Notes under the pieces: model-generated
Seen by the model: the letters and a program-made list of their open reading frames with translations, nothing else
Told to the model about the DNA's origin: nothing
Databases searched by the model: none
Part shown: positions 16,156 through 26,428 of the stretch, one piece after another
Layout of the letters: each line of letters begins with the position of its first letter
How positions within the stretch are numbered: the stretch's first letter is position 1
Source: Streptomyces sp. Q6
GTDB lineage: Bacteria; Actinomycetota; Actinomycetes; Streptomycetales; Streptomycetaceae
Assembly: GCF_036967205.1 (NCBI RefSeq)
Contig: NZ_CP146022.1
Coordinates: forward strand, 6,820,001 to 6,884,000
Direction: 5' to 3'
DNA length: 64,000 bases
Made by a program: the position numbers and the translations under genes

Positions 16156-16981
16156 TCAGGCGGGCCGCGAGGGCGCCCGCAGGCCGACTTCGAATCCGCC
16201 TTGCCGAGCGGGCTCGGCGGCGAGGGTGGGGTGCGGGGTGAGCTCGGGTTCCCTTCCGCCGGAGGCGCGCAGCAGGGTGACCATGTGGCGCAGTTCGTCG
16301 AGGGTGTTCACGCTCAGGGTGCGGGTGGCGCGGGCGCCGTCGCGGGCCCGCGGGTCGCTGGCGGCGACCTGGAGTGCTCCGGCTGTACGGCGATGAGGCT
16401 GACCTGGGGGGAGACGACGTCGTGCATCTCGCAGGCCAGTTGGGCGCGTTCGCGGGCGAGGACGGTCTGGGCGTACAGGGCGCGTTCGTGTTCGCGGGCC
16501 TCCTCGGCCTCGGCGCGCTGGCGGGCCACGTCGCGTCTGGCCTGGACCAGCTGGCCGATCAGGACCGGGGCTGCGGCCGTGGCCAGCGTGTAGGCGAACT
16601 GGGCGAGCGTCCAGGTCTGGTCGCCGGAGAACGTGCCGGACAGGCGGCCACGTCAGAGTGCTGACCGCGGCGTTGAGCAGGGCGCAGCCGGCCAGCAGCG
16701 GGCGGTTACGGGAGTGCGCGGCCAGGGTGTACAGGGCGGCGAACGGCGCGACTGCCACGTCCATGAACACGAGCATGGGCAGGGTCAGCAGGAAGACGGT
16801 CAGGGAGGAAGCGCCCGCGCAGGAACAGGGCGGCGCAGCCCAGGGCGGCGCAGGCCCACATGAACGAGGCGGTGTCCTCGTTGAAGGGGTTGATCCATGC
16901 ATCGAGCGCGGCCAGTGCGACGAGGGCCGTGTCGAGGGCCCAGGGCGGTACCCGCCGCCACACTGTCAGGGCGGTGCTCAT
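16156..16981 (-). pseudogene. Decayed sensor histidine kinase
   Basis: A two-component kinase broken by at least three frame changes. The first frame gives membrane segments (ALDTALVALAALDAWINPF, then FMWACAALGCAALFL). A second gives LTVFLLTLPMLVFMDVAVAP. A third gives AQFAYTLATAAAPVLIGQLV and the HisKA_3 box with its His (CEMHDVVSPQVSLIAVQ). The last frame ends in LSVNTLDELRHMVTLLRASG. No complete ATPase domain remains. The family is the NarL-type kinase common in Streptomyces. Confidence 0.7.
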
Positions 16982-17057
16982 CGCCCGCCGCCCCGTTCTG
17001 CGGGTCGCTGTACTCGCTGCCGCTGAGCAGTCCGGCGCGCTCGGCGAGGAGCGAGGC

Positions 17058-17297
17058 CTAGGCGCGGCTGGAGACCCGTAATTTGGTCAGGATCAAGCTG
17101 CCGTGGTCCTTGACCGTGCCCGCGTTCAGGTGGATGTGGGTGCCGATGTCGGCGTTGGAGAGCACTTCCGTGATCAGGATGAGCACGTCGCTTTCGCGGT
17201 CGCTGAGCAGGCCACTCCTGCCACGTCCGCGTCCTGGGGCCGCCCGCTCCCGGGTGGTTGCGCAGCAGAGCGCGTGAGGCTTTCGGGGACATGGCCA
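17058..17297 (-). pseudogene. Decayed LuxR-type response regulator
   Basis: The partner of the broken kinase. The end of the receiver domain survives in one frame (MSPKASRALLR), and the DNA-binding domain survives in another as LLSDRESDVLILITEVLSNA and AGTVKDHGSLILTKL, a recognisable but degraded GerE/LuxR helix-turn-helix, ending at TAG. The receiver with its Asp is missing. It lies directly upstream of the kinase on the same strand, as intact pairs do. Confidence 0.65.
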
Positions 17298-17538
17298 CGC
17301 CGCCTGCCGGGAGACCGGTCGGCCACACTCCGAGCTGCCGAGGTTGTCGCCTCACTCAGGGGGCGGGGGATCTTTCTCGTCAGGCGGCTACGGGATTCAT
17401 CAACGCGATGGGTCGTGGATTCGATCGTCGTGGGACATCGCAAAGTGATGAAAGTGCCACAGGAAACCCATGGATGGGCATACTCTGCGTGAATCACCGC
17501 AGGTGGGCCGGGGCGGCCTGTAGTGCGGCGGAGGTGCC

Positions 17539-19827
17539 ATGGGTGGGGACCCGTATGTGTCAGCAAAAGAGGTCGAAGAACGCGCGCGGGCGGGGGTGCC
17601 GGATCCGTACGGTGACCAGGCTCTCCTGACGTCTGCCATGACGGAGGGCTACGACGCCGTCCCCAGCCAGGATCGCAGTCGTCTGCGGAGCTATCTCGAA
17701 GCGGTTGTCGCGGCCCGTCCGGCGCCGGTGCACACCACGGTCGCCTTCAACGCCGTGTACTTCGGGTACGAGCTCGGCGGCAACGGCTACGGCGGAAGCC
17801 CCCTGCGCCTCGATGATTTTCCGGTCATCACCTTCGGTGAGTGCGCTCCCGTGCTACCGGTCGGTGCCATGGTGTGTGTCGCCACCGGGTCGGACCCGCT
17901 TTACGCCGAAATCGTCTACCGAGAGGGCGCTCATCCGGAGGTGGACGAGCTCGGTGACGTACCGCCCTGGGTGTCGGGGGCGCCCGCGGGCGCCGAGGGC
18001 CCTGGCAGGCCAGGTGCGGACGCCGAACCACGGCGCAGGGAGTTACTGGTCCCTGACCTCCACGCCTTCGGCCCGGCCCTGAGCCTGTCACCGACCCAGC
18101 TTCATCGCTTGCGCACGCGCGGGCGATGGATCAATGAGGACGGGCATATCGCCGTCGACGTGTGCTATCCGTCTTCGCGAGCAGCCCGGCGCGACGATCT
18201 GACAGCCTATGCGCACCATCTCCTGACGACGGCTCGGGAGCAGCTTCTCAGCCCCTTCGTTCCCGTTTCCCTAGCCGCCCTGATGGGCGGCACGCACGAC
18301 GACGTTCTGCTGGCCGGACTGCTCGGTCTCCTCGACACCGTGCGCGGTGTCCTCAACTCCAGTGCTGTGTTGCGCACCTGGGGCGACTACGCCGTGACCC
18401 GTACCTCCCTCGCGGACTGCTGGCGAGACGTCGGACCGTTGGGCGGCGACGACCTCAGGTCTCTCGTGGCCGCGGTCGAGCGCGCGGCCACCCCGGCGAG
18501 GCGGCGACGCGGCCTCGCCGCTCCGGTCACGGTGTACACAGCGGTCGGACCGCGGCTCCGAGGTTTTCCCGGGGCGGCGGAGCGGCTCAGGGGGGCGGGG
18601 TACGCGGCTGCGGTGTGCCGGGCTAACGTGGCGCTCGCCGACGTGGTTCAAGGGGACAGCGACCAGGGCCTGTTCGGGAACGGCTCCCGGGTCACCCTCG
18701 ACGACGCCTTCGAGGGTGGAGGGGTGTGGCGGTCTCATTATCCCGGTGACGCGGAGGCACCCGGGGACCCCCTGTCCCCGGCCGGGCGCGGCTGGAACTC
18801 CACACTGCCCGCACTGCCGGAAACGGAAACGGAGCTGGAACCGGTAGATCCGCCCCTCGCCGACGACGCCTCCCTCAGCACCGGCGAACTCCTACGGAGC
18901 GACGCGCAGGAGATCGTCTGGCTGACGCCCCTGCGGCTGGCCCATCTCATCGACGGCTGGTTTCACCTGCCCCCATTGGTTGCGGAGGAGCTTTGCCGGG
19001 CGCACGGCGCGCACCCCACGCTTCGCCTCGAACTCGACCACGCCGGTGAGACGTTGGACGTGAAGGAGGTGGTGCAGGATGTCGCGGCCGAACTCGGTGA
19101 CGACTCGGGTCGGTTGACGGGAATCTTCTGGCCCCGTGACTTCTTCCCCGGCCTGATGCTGGAGCTGCGCCAGCTCCGGGGCGAGAAGGTGCTTCGGCTG
19201 GCCACAACGCGGTTGCGGGAACGGGTGCAGGCCGGTGACCGTGATACGGGGCACTGTTTCGACCCTCGTGTGCTCACCAGGGAGGACGTGCCGGGCAGCA
19301 GCCGCCATGGTGACAGCGCGGTCGGACTGGGCCCCCGGCAACTGGTGATGCGCACCGTGCGCCGTTGCGGTCTGCTCACCCTGGACGGCCATGCTCTGCT
19401 GGACCGGTCGGTCCTGCCGAGCGCGGTCTACGGGCGCCCGCCGGCCCGATCGCAGGCCGCTGCCCTGGACGCGGCTGTCGCGGAACTGCTCGCGGAACGT
19501 CTTCTGGAGCCGGCCCTCGGCAGTCGGGACGACTGGGGGCAGCCGCACTTCCCGCCGCGTGAGGGACAGCAGACGGTTCCCCTCATCGGCTACCGCCCCA
19601 TCCGGCAGCGGGTGATACGTCCGTGGGGCGGTGGCGAACCGGACGGCGAGGGATTGAGCGGCGCTCAGTTTGTCGCAGGTCATCTGCGCCGCCTGCGGCC
19701 GGGGTGTCTGCCCAGCGACGTTCAGCGCGCCGCCTTCCGGGAGCACTGCCGCAGGCTCGGCAAGGCGGACGGCTGGGAACTGCCGTACGGCTACACGTTC
19801 GTGACCGAGCACACTCGCGGCCGCTGA
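17539..19827 (+). CDS. Uncharacterised 762-aa island protein, partner of the giant NTPase
   Basis: A 762-residue protein with GGAGG five bases before the ATG. No signal peptide, membrane helix, Walker motif or nuclease signature is evident. Visible features are a Gly-rich segment near residues 75-85 (GYELGGNGYGGSPL), a conserved-looking FPVITFGECAPVLPVGAMVC, a charged variable middle, and a C-terminal part with short helical segments (AALDAAVAELLAERLLEPAL). Composition suggests a soluble, multi-domain cytoplasmic protein. It ends 97 bp before the 2022-aa NTPase gene on the same strand and is very likely co-transcribed with it. I do not recognise the family. Location on an island next to a large NTPase makes phage defence a reasonable hypothesis, but only that. 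Confidence 0.75.
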   Translation: MGGDPYVSAKEVEERARAGVPDPYGDQALLTSAMTEGYDAVPSQDRSRLRSYLEAVVAARPAPVHTTVAFNAVYFGYELGGNGYGGSPLRLDDFPVITFGECAPVLPVGAMVCVATGSDPLYAEIVYREGAHPEVDELGDVPPWVSGAPAGAEGPGRPGADAEPRRRELLVPDLHAFGPALSLSPTQLHRLRTRGRWINEDGHIAVDVCYPSSRAARRDDLTAYAHHLLTTAREQLLSPFVPVSLAALMGGTHDDVLLAGLLGLLDTVRGVLNSSAVLRTWGDYAVTRTSLADCWRDVGPLGGDDLRSLVAAVERAATPARRRRGLAAPVTVYTAVGPRLRGFPGAAERLRGAGYAAAVCRANVALADVVQGDSDQGLFGNGSRVTLDDAFEGGGVWRSHYPGDAEAPGDPLSPAGRGWNSTLPALPETETELEPVDPPLADDASLSTGELLRSDAQEIVWLTPLRLAHLIDGWFHLPPLVAEELCRAHGAHPTLRLELDHAGETLDVKEVVQDVAAELGDDSGRLTGIFWPRDFFPGLMLELRQLRGEKVLRLATTRLRERVQAGDRDTGHCFDPRVLTREDVPGSSRHGDSAVGLGPRQLVMRTVRRCGLLTLDGHALLDRSVLPSAVYGRPPARSQAAALDAAVAELLAERLLEPALGSRDDWGQPHFPPREGQQTVPLIGYRPIRQRVIRPWGGGEPDGEGLSGAQFVAGHLRRLRPGCLPSDVQRAAFREHCRRLGKADGWELPYGYTFVTEHTRGR

Positions 19828-19924
19828 CCTTTCGCGGCTTTCGCGGGTCCACCGCCGCGGTCCTCTCTTCTCGTCGTCGCCCAAGGAACTCACCCCATCA
19901 CTCACAGAAACGGAGTGCGTGTAC

Positions 19925-22900
19925 ATGCACGACCACTACCGCGTCATAACAGGGCTGCCGTGGTCCCCGCCGAGCGTCTCGGCCGAGGACCTCGAAGGCC
20001 TGGCCGCCGCGCTGAATACCTTGGATTCCCCGGCCGTCGCTGCCCTGAACGACCTCACGGCGGACATGGTGGAACTCGCCTTCAACTCCTTGCGGCCCAA
20101 ACACCGCCAGGAGTTGCTCTCCAGTCTGGGCATCCGCATGTCGGCCCCTCGACGGGTGAGCAGTGCCCTGTGTCGGGATGTCCTCACCAGGTTGCGGCGC
20201 CAGGTGCGGCAGCACAGCTGCACATGCGGGATCAGGGGCCTCACGGTCACCGTGATGAACCAGGTGGGCGACTTGGTCCTGGCGCGCGACGGGCAGCCGG
20301 TTCCCGACCCTGTTGCCCGGTGGGGCGCCACGCTGGTCCGGGCCACCGTGTTCGCATGGTGCAACGCCTCTGTCACCGACGCCCACATCCTTGCCTGGGT
20401 GGCGGACCAGGACTGGTTCGGGGTGACGGCCGACGAGGAAGAGTCGGCTCGGCTCGCCGCTGTCGCTGCCGCGGCCCGGCCCCTCGTGGAGGCGTACCCC
20501 GATTTAGCCCCTGGAGCGGCGGACGAGGACGAGCTGGCACTCGCGGAGGACAGGAAACCCGGGCGCGCTGACATCGCCCACCGGCCAGGCACCAGCGACC
20601 CCCTTCTGGAGACCGCGGCGGCGGACCCTGGCATGTCGCACGAGGAGACCTCTCCTGCGTCCGGCAGCACCGGGACCATGGAGGAAACGGCTCCCGAGGA
20701 GGTATGTCGGCAGCTGGAGGCCGCCCTCGCGGGAGCCCGCCAAGCCGCGGAGAAGGTTACCGACGCGGTCATGGACGGCCGCCCTCCGCAGGATGAGGAC
20801 CTGGCTCATATTGCCGCGCTGAGCACTGTCTTTGACGAAGTGGACGCGGTGTTCCGGGCCGCGGGGATCAAGAAGGTGCCACGTCGCCTGGAGGACATGA
20901 CGCGCGCCGCCCGCGCACACCGGACAGCGCGCGAGCGTGACCTCCAGGTCCGCGGAACGTTGCGGGAATTGCTGGACGTCGCGTGCCGCCCGGACAGCTC
21001 CGCCGCTGCCGCCGCTGCCGCCGAGGCAGTGCGCGGCGCGGCGCACCGCCTGCTGGACGTGCCAGCGTGGGGGGAGCCGCAATACGAGGAGAGCGCCGCG
21101 CTCGCCGCCCTGGCCCGGCTCATCAGGCTGGGACGGCAGGCGGATGCCGCGACGGAGATCCTGACACTGCAGGGACAGGTCGTACGGGTCCTGCCCACGT
21201 GCGCCATGGCGGTGCTCATCGCTCCCGAGCTGACGCTGGACCAGCCGGTGGACGGTGGCCCGTACCCCGCCGGGAGCGACGAGGCGCACGGCTCTGCCGG
21301 GCCCGCCAACGTCGAGGCGACCGCAGAACACGGAAGCGTGCAGTCGGCCCCGCCGACCGAGGCGATCGCGCCCCAGCCCGCCGCCGAGCCGGAATCCACG
21401 ATGACCGCCGCACCGGCGCACACCCCCGACCCAGACGCCGTGCCGACCGCCGACAGCGACCAGGCGCCCCCCACGTCTCCTGACGCGCCTGTCCAGGCGC
21501 CCGCCGCACCCACGCTTTATTCCGTCGAGGACACGCCCGTCCAGGAAGCGGCCCCGACGGCGGACGACGCCACCGATGAGCCCGCGGTCGAGGGGGTCCT
21601 GGCGCAGCTGGTCGTGGAGCGGCGCTTCGGACTCGCCCACCATGTGGCGGGGGCCGCCGGCCACCCCGAGGCCCAGGTGGCGGCGATCCGCCTGGCCGGT
21701 GCCGCAGCGCTGCTCACCTCCGGGGACAGCCAGAGCGCCCGGCTGACGGCGGACCTGCTCCAGGAGTACGGCGGATACGCGGGCCAGGATACCGAGGGGA
21801 GCGAACTTCTCCTGCTGCCCGCCCTGCTGCGTACCGCGCTGATCACTGGTGACCACACTGCGGGCGCTCAGCTCAAGGCGCTGGTGCCGAGGCTTCCGGA
21901 CAGGTTGGGGGAGGCGGCGGCGGCCGTCGCCGACCGTGCCCTCAGCGGAGCCCTGCTGATCGCCTCGCCACTGGTCGCTGACGTCTCCGAGACCGAGGCC
22001 CGACTGCGGGAACTGCGCGATCAGGGCAGTGCCCTGCTCGCGCCGCAGCGGCTGCGGTTCGCACGGGCGACGGAGATCGCCAAACGCTGGCTCGCCCCCG
22101 ACGACGGGATGCTCGGATCGCTGCTCACGACCGTCGTCGGTGACAACCGCGACGCGTTGCAGCAGGTGCGGGATCAGGCCGATCGGCTGTCGAAATTGGC
22201 CGAGGTCAACAGCGAGATCGACCGCATGGACCGCAAGTACCGCTCGTCCAGCGGCAAGCCGCTCCAGGGCTCCGGGCGCCAGGACCTGGTGCATCTCGTG
22301 GAGCGGGCCGCCAGCCTGGGCAAGGAGTGGTGCCTGGCAGTCGACGGCACCCGTCGCGGCGACCGTTCCGACGGCAGCCGGGCGGTCAAGGAGATCTCCT
22401 CCCTGCGGCAGTTCCTGCTGGACGGCAGGGAGGCGGCGCTGGGCGAGCTGGAGCGGTTGGCGCGGCGCCCGGACGCCCTCTCGGGCGCGATGGCCTGGGC
22501 GGCCCACGCCTCGATGGAGGAGCTTTTCGCTCTGCTGGCCGGCGACACCGTGACCGTTCGTCACGGTGGCCCGGTCGAGGCTGAACTCGCCCTCGAGGCC
22601 GAGAGGTTGAAGGTCCAGGACTCCCACGACGGGCCACCGCCGTCGCTGGGTGAGCTGCTGATCGCGGTCGACCGGAGCTGGCAGGACGCCCTCGACGAGC
22701 GACTCGCGCGCGACGCCTTCACCGCGGCCCGCGACATCGTCAACCTCGCCGGACGAGGGCTGTTGCCTGCCGCTGGGACGGGCGAGTTCGTCCCGCCCAC
22801 GGAAGCCGAGATCGACGACAGGGAGACCGCCCGGCGTGTGCAGTTGAGGAAGGTACATGACGCACTCGTCGCCGAGCTGCACCGTGCGCAGGCCGACGGC

Positions 22901-25900
22901 GCCGTGACCGAGGACCAGGACCTGGGCCTTCAGGAGTTGCTCGCCGACGTCCACAACCGCCTCGAAAGCGCCGACCGGCACGACCTGCTGCACGTGCGGC
23001 GGGCGCTCGACACGGTACGGAGCGGCCTACCAGCCTTCCGGGAGCAGGCGGCGGGTCGGATCCGGGCACGCCTCGACGCCCTGGACCCCTCCGTGGAGGA
23101 GCGGGCCCAGGTCCTGAGGCGCCTGGAGACGAACGACCTGGCCACCGCCGCCGACCTCGTCTACTTCCTGGAGATCGGAGAGCCCGTCCCGGAGATCGAG
23201 GGCGGCGAGTCCCATCTGACTGAGTTCTTCCCGGCTGTGCCCGACGGCCTGCCAGGAGGGATCGACCATGATCTCATCGAGCTGGTCCGGTCGGGCGGCA
23301 AGCATCCGATGGTCCCGGTCCTGGACTACGGCGGCCTTTCCACCGACGAGGCGGCGCTGGCGGCCGACGCCCTCGACGAGTGGCGCGAGCTTGCCGCCAC
23401 AGAACGCAAGGACCGGCTCCAGGTGGCTCCGACGCGACAGGTGCCGCCTCTCCTCAAGCTCCTCGGCTACGACGCCAAGAGCGCCAGGCCGCTCGACGAC
23501 CGATCCCAGCACCGGCGGGAATACCGTCTCTTCGAAGCGACCGGTGTGGAGATCAACGGCAGGGCGAAGGCGCCCGCGTTCGGCTCGCAGATCAAGGAGC
23601 AGGGCGGCAACCTGCGGGTGATGATGGTCTGGGGCCGGCCGCCCGCCAAGGTCGTCATGAGTTGGGCGGAGCGCGACTCCAGCGGAGCGAGCCTTCTCGT
23701 CATCTACTTCGGCACGCTGAGCCGTGAGGCCCGAGTGGAACTCGCCGCCGGCTCCGACCGTTTGCAGCCGCTACTCGTGGTGGACGACGCTGCCCTCGCC
23801 TATCTCTCGGCCTGTGGCAATCGCCAGGTCAGCGCCGCGACGCAGACCCTGCTGCCCTTCTCCGGCGTCAACCCGTACATCAGGGAGAAGCGCGGTCGGA
23901 TCGGCGGCGAGATGTTCTACGGCCGCGACGCCGAACGCAAGAGCATCCTCGATCCGCGCGGCACTCAGGTCATCTACGGCGGCCGGGGCCTGGGCAAGTC
24001 GGCGCTGCTCGCCGACGCCGGGGAACGGTTCACGGAGCAGCGCCCTGGCTATCACCAGACGGTGTACGTCAACCTCGACCAGGAGAACATCGGCAAGGGC
24101 AGCTCGCGTGGGCCGGAGGCGCTGTGGAGCGTCCTGCTGAGGGAACTGACTGTGGCACAGATACTCGATGACCGGCCGCAGGGGCGCGGAAAACGACAGG
24201 AGGAGACCTCCGAGCGGGTGCGCGCCGGCATCCGGGCCTGGCTGGACGGGGACTCTCGTCGCCGGCTGCTGATCCTGCTCGACGAGTGCGACCAGTTCTT
24301 CGAGGCCGACGCCCCGCGGTTCGACCAGACCAAGAAGCTCAAGGGCCTCGGGTCCGACACCAAGGACGCGGCGAAGGTCGTCTTCGCCGGCCTTCACTCC
24401 GTGCAGCGCTTCTCCAAGCTCGCGAGCAATGGGCCGTTCGGCCACCTCGCCCAGACCCCGAAGGTCATCGGCCCGCTGGCTCCCCAGTCAGCTGCGGAAC
24501 TGCTGGTCGAGCCGATGCGGGCGCTCGGGTTCGAGTTCAAGGACCTGGATCTCGTCAACCGGGTGCTCGGCTACTGCTCGTACCAGCCGTTCCTGCTGCA
24601 GATGTTCGGGCACCGGCTGGTGGAGCTGATGCACCGCAAGCGGACGCGGCGAGGCGCCGGGGAGACACCCTACGAGGTGGAGGTGACCGACATCGAGATC
24701 GTGGAGTCGGACGCTGCGCTCCGGGACGGCATCTCAGCGGCCTTCAAGGACACGCTGAGCCTTGACCACCGCTACGACGTGATCGCCAATGTGCTGGCGT
24801 ACCACGCCCGCCATCACGGCCTGGAAGTGCGGCTGAGCGACACCGAGTTGCGCGAGGAGTGTGAGACGTACTGGCGCAGAGGGTTCGAACAGCTCGACAC
24901 CGAGGGTTTTCGCGCCTACCTCTCCGAGATGGTCGGTCTCGGCATCCTCGCGCCCAACCACGACGGCCTGGGCTGGCATCTGCGCGGGCCCAACGCCCTG
25001 CGCATGATCGGTACCTCCCACGAGGTGGAGGCACGTCTACTCAGGGCTGAGCAGGACTGTGAACTACAGGAGAGCATCGTGCAGGAGGGCCGCCCCGAGC
25101 TCCCCGACGGCCGGCCGGCTCCGCTGACCAACACCCAGCTCGACGACCTCCTGGGCGCGCGGTCCAACCGGACCAGGGTCGTCCTCGGCAGCACTGCCAC
25201 TGGAGTCACGGACATCGCTCGGACCCTGCGTACGGTTGCCGGACCGATCGACGGCTGGACGCTGCCGCCCGTGGGCAAGCCCAGCGTCTACAAACAGGAA
25301 CTCACCGGCGGCCGCCCCCGAGAACGACGGGTTGTCATCAGCGACTTCGTCAATTACCGGGACCCGGTTCGGCCGGAGACCTGCCGCGAGGCCGTCGACC
25401 TGGCCGAGACGCTGCTGCCCGCCACCCCGGGGGTCACCCGCGCGGTCGTCCTTGTCACCGACCCCGCTCAGCTCGCACTGTGGCGCTCCCTGCTGACGGG
25501 AACCGAACCCACCTCGGCCGCCCCGGTGGTGCTGCGTAGGCATGACCACCGCAGCCTGCGCGGCTGGGCCCAGCGCATCAACATGTTCCACACGGAGGAC
25601 CGGCTGGACCGTCTCCACGAACTGACCGGCGGCTGGCCCCTCCTGGTGGACCAGGGCCACCGCCTGCACGAGGAGTTGGGCGACCCCGACGAGGTGTTGC
25701 GCCGTCTGGCCGACCTCCGTGCGGACCGGGCCGAGGCCCGCGCATTCGCCGAGGCGACTGGCGTGTACGCGGATCCCCTGCTGGCCGCCGGATACCAGGC
25801 CCTCAACGACGAATTCAAGGACGGCCTCTTCGACCTGGAAGGCGCGGTGACCGCCGTCGCGCTCCAGATCGATGACGAGGACGAAGCACGGTGGATCGTC

Positions 25901-25993
25901 AACTGCCTCGACGCCCTCCAGGTCTTCGACCGCGAGGGCACTCCGTTGCGCCTGGAACCGGTGCTCCGGGAGTGCGCGGCGCTCAACGGGTGA
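19925..25993 (+). CDS. Giant 2022-aa island NTPase with tandem AAA/STAND-like modules
   Basis: Start ATG 19925 is chosen because GGAG lies nine bases upstream; the GTG six bases earlier is too close. Residues 1-190 form an unrecognised N-terminal region with a CxC (HSCTCG near residue 97). Residues about 440-560 are a Pro/Ala/Glu-rich linker. Residues 560-1250 look like a long helical array. A beta-rich segment (EYRLFEATGVEI, VMMVWGRPPAKVVMSWAE) precedes FYGRDAERKSIL and a full NTPase: Walker A GGRGLGKS (Lys1358) and Walker B LLILLDECDQ (Asp1453-Glu1454). A winged-helix-like region (about 1600-1700) follows, then a second module with a degenerate P-loop (VVLGSTATGVTDIA) and a GGWPLLVD motif. 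This is a sensor or motor-like architecture; the role is unknown. Confidence 0.8.
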   Translation: MHDHYRVITGLPWSPPSVSAEDLEGLAAALNTLDSPAVAALNDLTADMVELAFNSLRPKHRQELLSSLGIRMSAPRRVSSALCRDVLTRLRRQVRQHSCTCGIRGLTVTVMNQVGDLVLARDGQPVPDPVARWGATLVRATVFAWCNASVTDAHILAWVADQDWFGVTADEEESARLAAVAAAARPLVEAYPDLAPGAADEDELALAEDRKPGRADIAHRPGTSDPLLETAAADPGMSHEETSPASGSTGTMEETAPEEVCRQLEAALAGARQAAEKVTDAVMDGRPPQDEDLAHIAALSTVFDEVDAVFRAAGIKKVPRRLEDMTRAARAHRTARERDLQVRGTLRELLDVACRPDSSAAAAAAAEAVRGAAHRLLDVPAWGEPQYEESAALAALARLIRLGRQADAATEILTLQGQVVRVLPTCAMAVLIAPELTLDQPVDGGPYPAGSDEAHGSAGPANVEATAEHGSVQSAPPTEAIAPQPAAEPESTMTAAPAHTPDPDAVPTADSDQAPPTSPDAPVQAPAAPTLYSVEDTPVQEAAPTADDATDEPAVEGVLAQLVVERRFGLAHHVAGAAGHPEAQVAAIRLAGAAALLTSGDSQSARLTADLLQEYGGYAGQDTEGSELLLLPALLRTALITGDHTAGAQLKALVPRLPDRLGEAAAAVADRALSGALLIASPLVADVSETEARLRELRDQGSALLAPQRLRFARATEIAKRWLAPDDGMLGSLLTTVVGDNRDALQQVRDQADRLSKLAEVNSEIDRMDRKYRSSSGKPLQGSGRQDLVHLVERAASLGKEWCLAVDGTRRGDRSDGSRAVKEISSLRQFLLDGREAALGELERLARRPDALSGAMAWAAHASMEELFALLAGDTVTVRHGGPVEAELALEAERLKVQDSHDGPPPSLGELLIAVDRSWQDALDERLARDAFTAARDIVNLAGRGLLPAAGTGEFVPPTEAEIDDRETARRVQLRKVHDALVAELHRAQADGAVTEDQDLGLQELLADVHNRLESADRHDLLHVRRALDTVRSGLPAFREQAAGRIRARLDALDPSVEERAQVLRRLETNDLATAADLVYFLEIGEPVPEIEGGESHLTEFFPAVPDGLPGGIDHDLIELVRSGGKHPMVPVLDYGGLSTDEAALAADALDEWRELAATERKDRLQVAPTRQVPPLLKLLGYDAKSARPLDDRSQHRREYRLFEATGVEINGRAKAPAFGSQIKEQGGNLRVMMVWGRPPAKVVMSWAERDSSGASLLVIYFGTLSREARVELAAGSDRLQPLLVVDDAALAYLSACGNRQVSAATQTLLPFSGVNPYIREKRGRIGGEMFYGRDAERKSILDPRGTQVIYGGRGLGKSALLADAGERFTEQRPGYHQTVYVNLDQENIGKGSSRGPEALWSVLLRELTVAQILDDRPQGRGKRQEETSERVRAGIRAWLDGDSRRRLLILLDECDQFFEADAPRFDQTKKLKGLGSDTKDAAKVVFAGLHSVQRFSKLASNGPFGHLAQTPKVIGPLAPQSAAELLVEPMRALGFEFKDLDLVNRVLGYCSYQPFLLQMFGHRLVELMHRKRTRRGAGETPYEVEVTDIEIVESDAALRDGISAAFKDTLSLDHRYDVIANVLAYHARHHGLEVRLSDTELREECETYWRRGFEQLDTEGFRAYLSEMVGLGILAPNHDGLGWHLRGPNALRMIGTSHEVEARLLRAEQDCELQESIVQEGRPELPDGRPAPLTNTQLDDLLGARSNRTRVVLGSTATGVTDIARTLRTVAGPIDGWTLPPVGKPSVYKQELTGGRPRERRVVISDFVNYRDPVRPETCREAVDLAETLLPATPGVTRAVVLVTDPAQLALWRSLLTGTEPTSAAPVVLRRHDHRSLRGWAQRINMFHTEDRLDRLHELTGGWPLLVDQGHRLHEELGDPDEVLRRLADLRADRAEARAFAEATGVYADPLLAAGYQALNDEFKDGLFDLEGAVTAVALQIDDEDEARWIVNCLDALQVFDREGTPLRLEPVLRECAALNG

Positions 25994-26146
25994 CGCAGCC
26001 GTAGGTGGATCGTGACCGTGCAGGGCCGTGGCGATCGCGGGCGTGCCGGTCGCGGTTCGCCGGTGGGTGGAAGACCGGTTGCGCCGAACCGGCTGAGGCT
26101 GTGAACGGCGGCGATTTTCCCCAGGCGGAACGTCGCGGAATTGGCC

Positions 26147-26428
26147 ATGAGGATCAAGGAGCCGGTGTCGTCGTCCCCATGGGCGAGGCGGAGTCGCTCC
26201 GCGCTCCCCAAGGCGTCAGGGTTCCCGGGCAGCTTGCAGCTGAACATAAGCAAGGCGGAGATCATCCGGCAGGGCATCCACCTCGCGGCCATGGCGAACC
26301 GGGTCTGGGACGAGCCTCACTTCTCCCGCACTTTCGAGGGGGCTGGTCGCATCCTCGGCAAGAGCGAGGTGCGTGACACCGTGGCTGACGCTGTGTGCCG
26401 CAGGATCGAGGCCGGTACTGTCGCGTGA
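26147..26428 (+). CDS. Probable antitoxin of a broken toxin-antitoxin pair
   Basis: A 93-residue frame whose C-terminal 60 residues (KAEIIRQGIHLAAMANRVW, EGAGRILGKSEVRDTVADAV) look like a real small helical protein. Its TGA overlaps the next GTG by four bases (GTGA), and that frame begins MIIVIADASGLL, typical of PIN-domain toxins. Such an overlap is characteristic of VapBC-like pairs. The N-terminal third is low quality, so the true start may be nearer 26230. Assignment rests on context and motif resemblance. Confidence 0.45.
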   Translation: MRIKEPVSSSPWARRSRSALPKASGFPGSLQLNISKAEIIRQGIHLAAMANRVWDEPHFSRTFEGAGRILGKSEVRDTVADAVCRRIEAGTVA

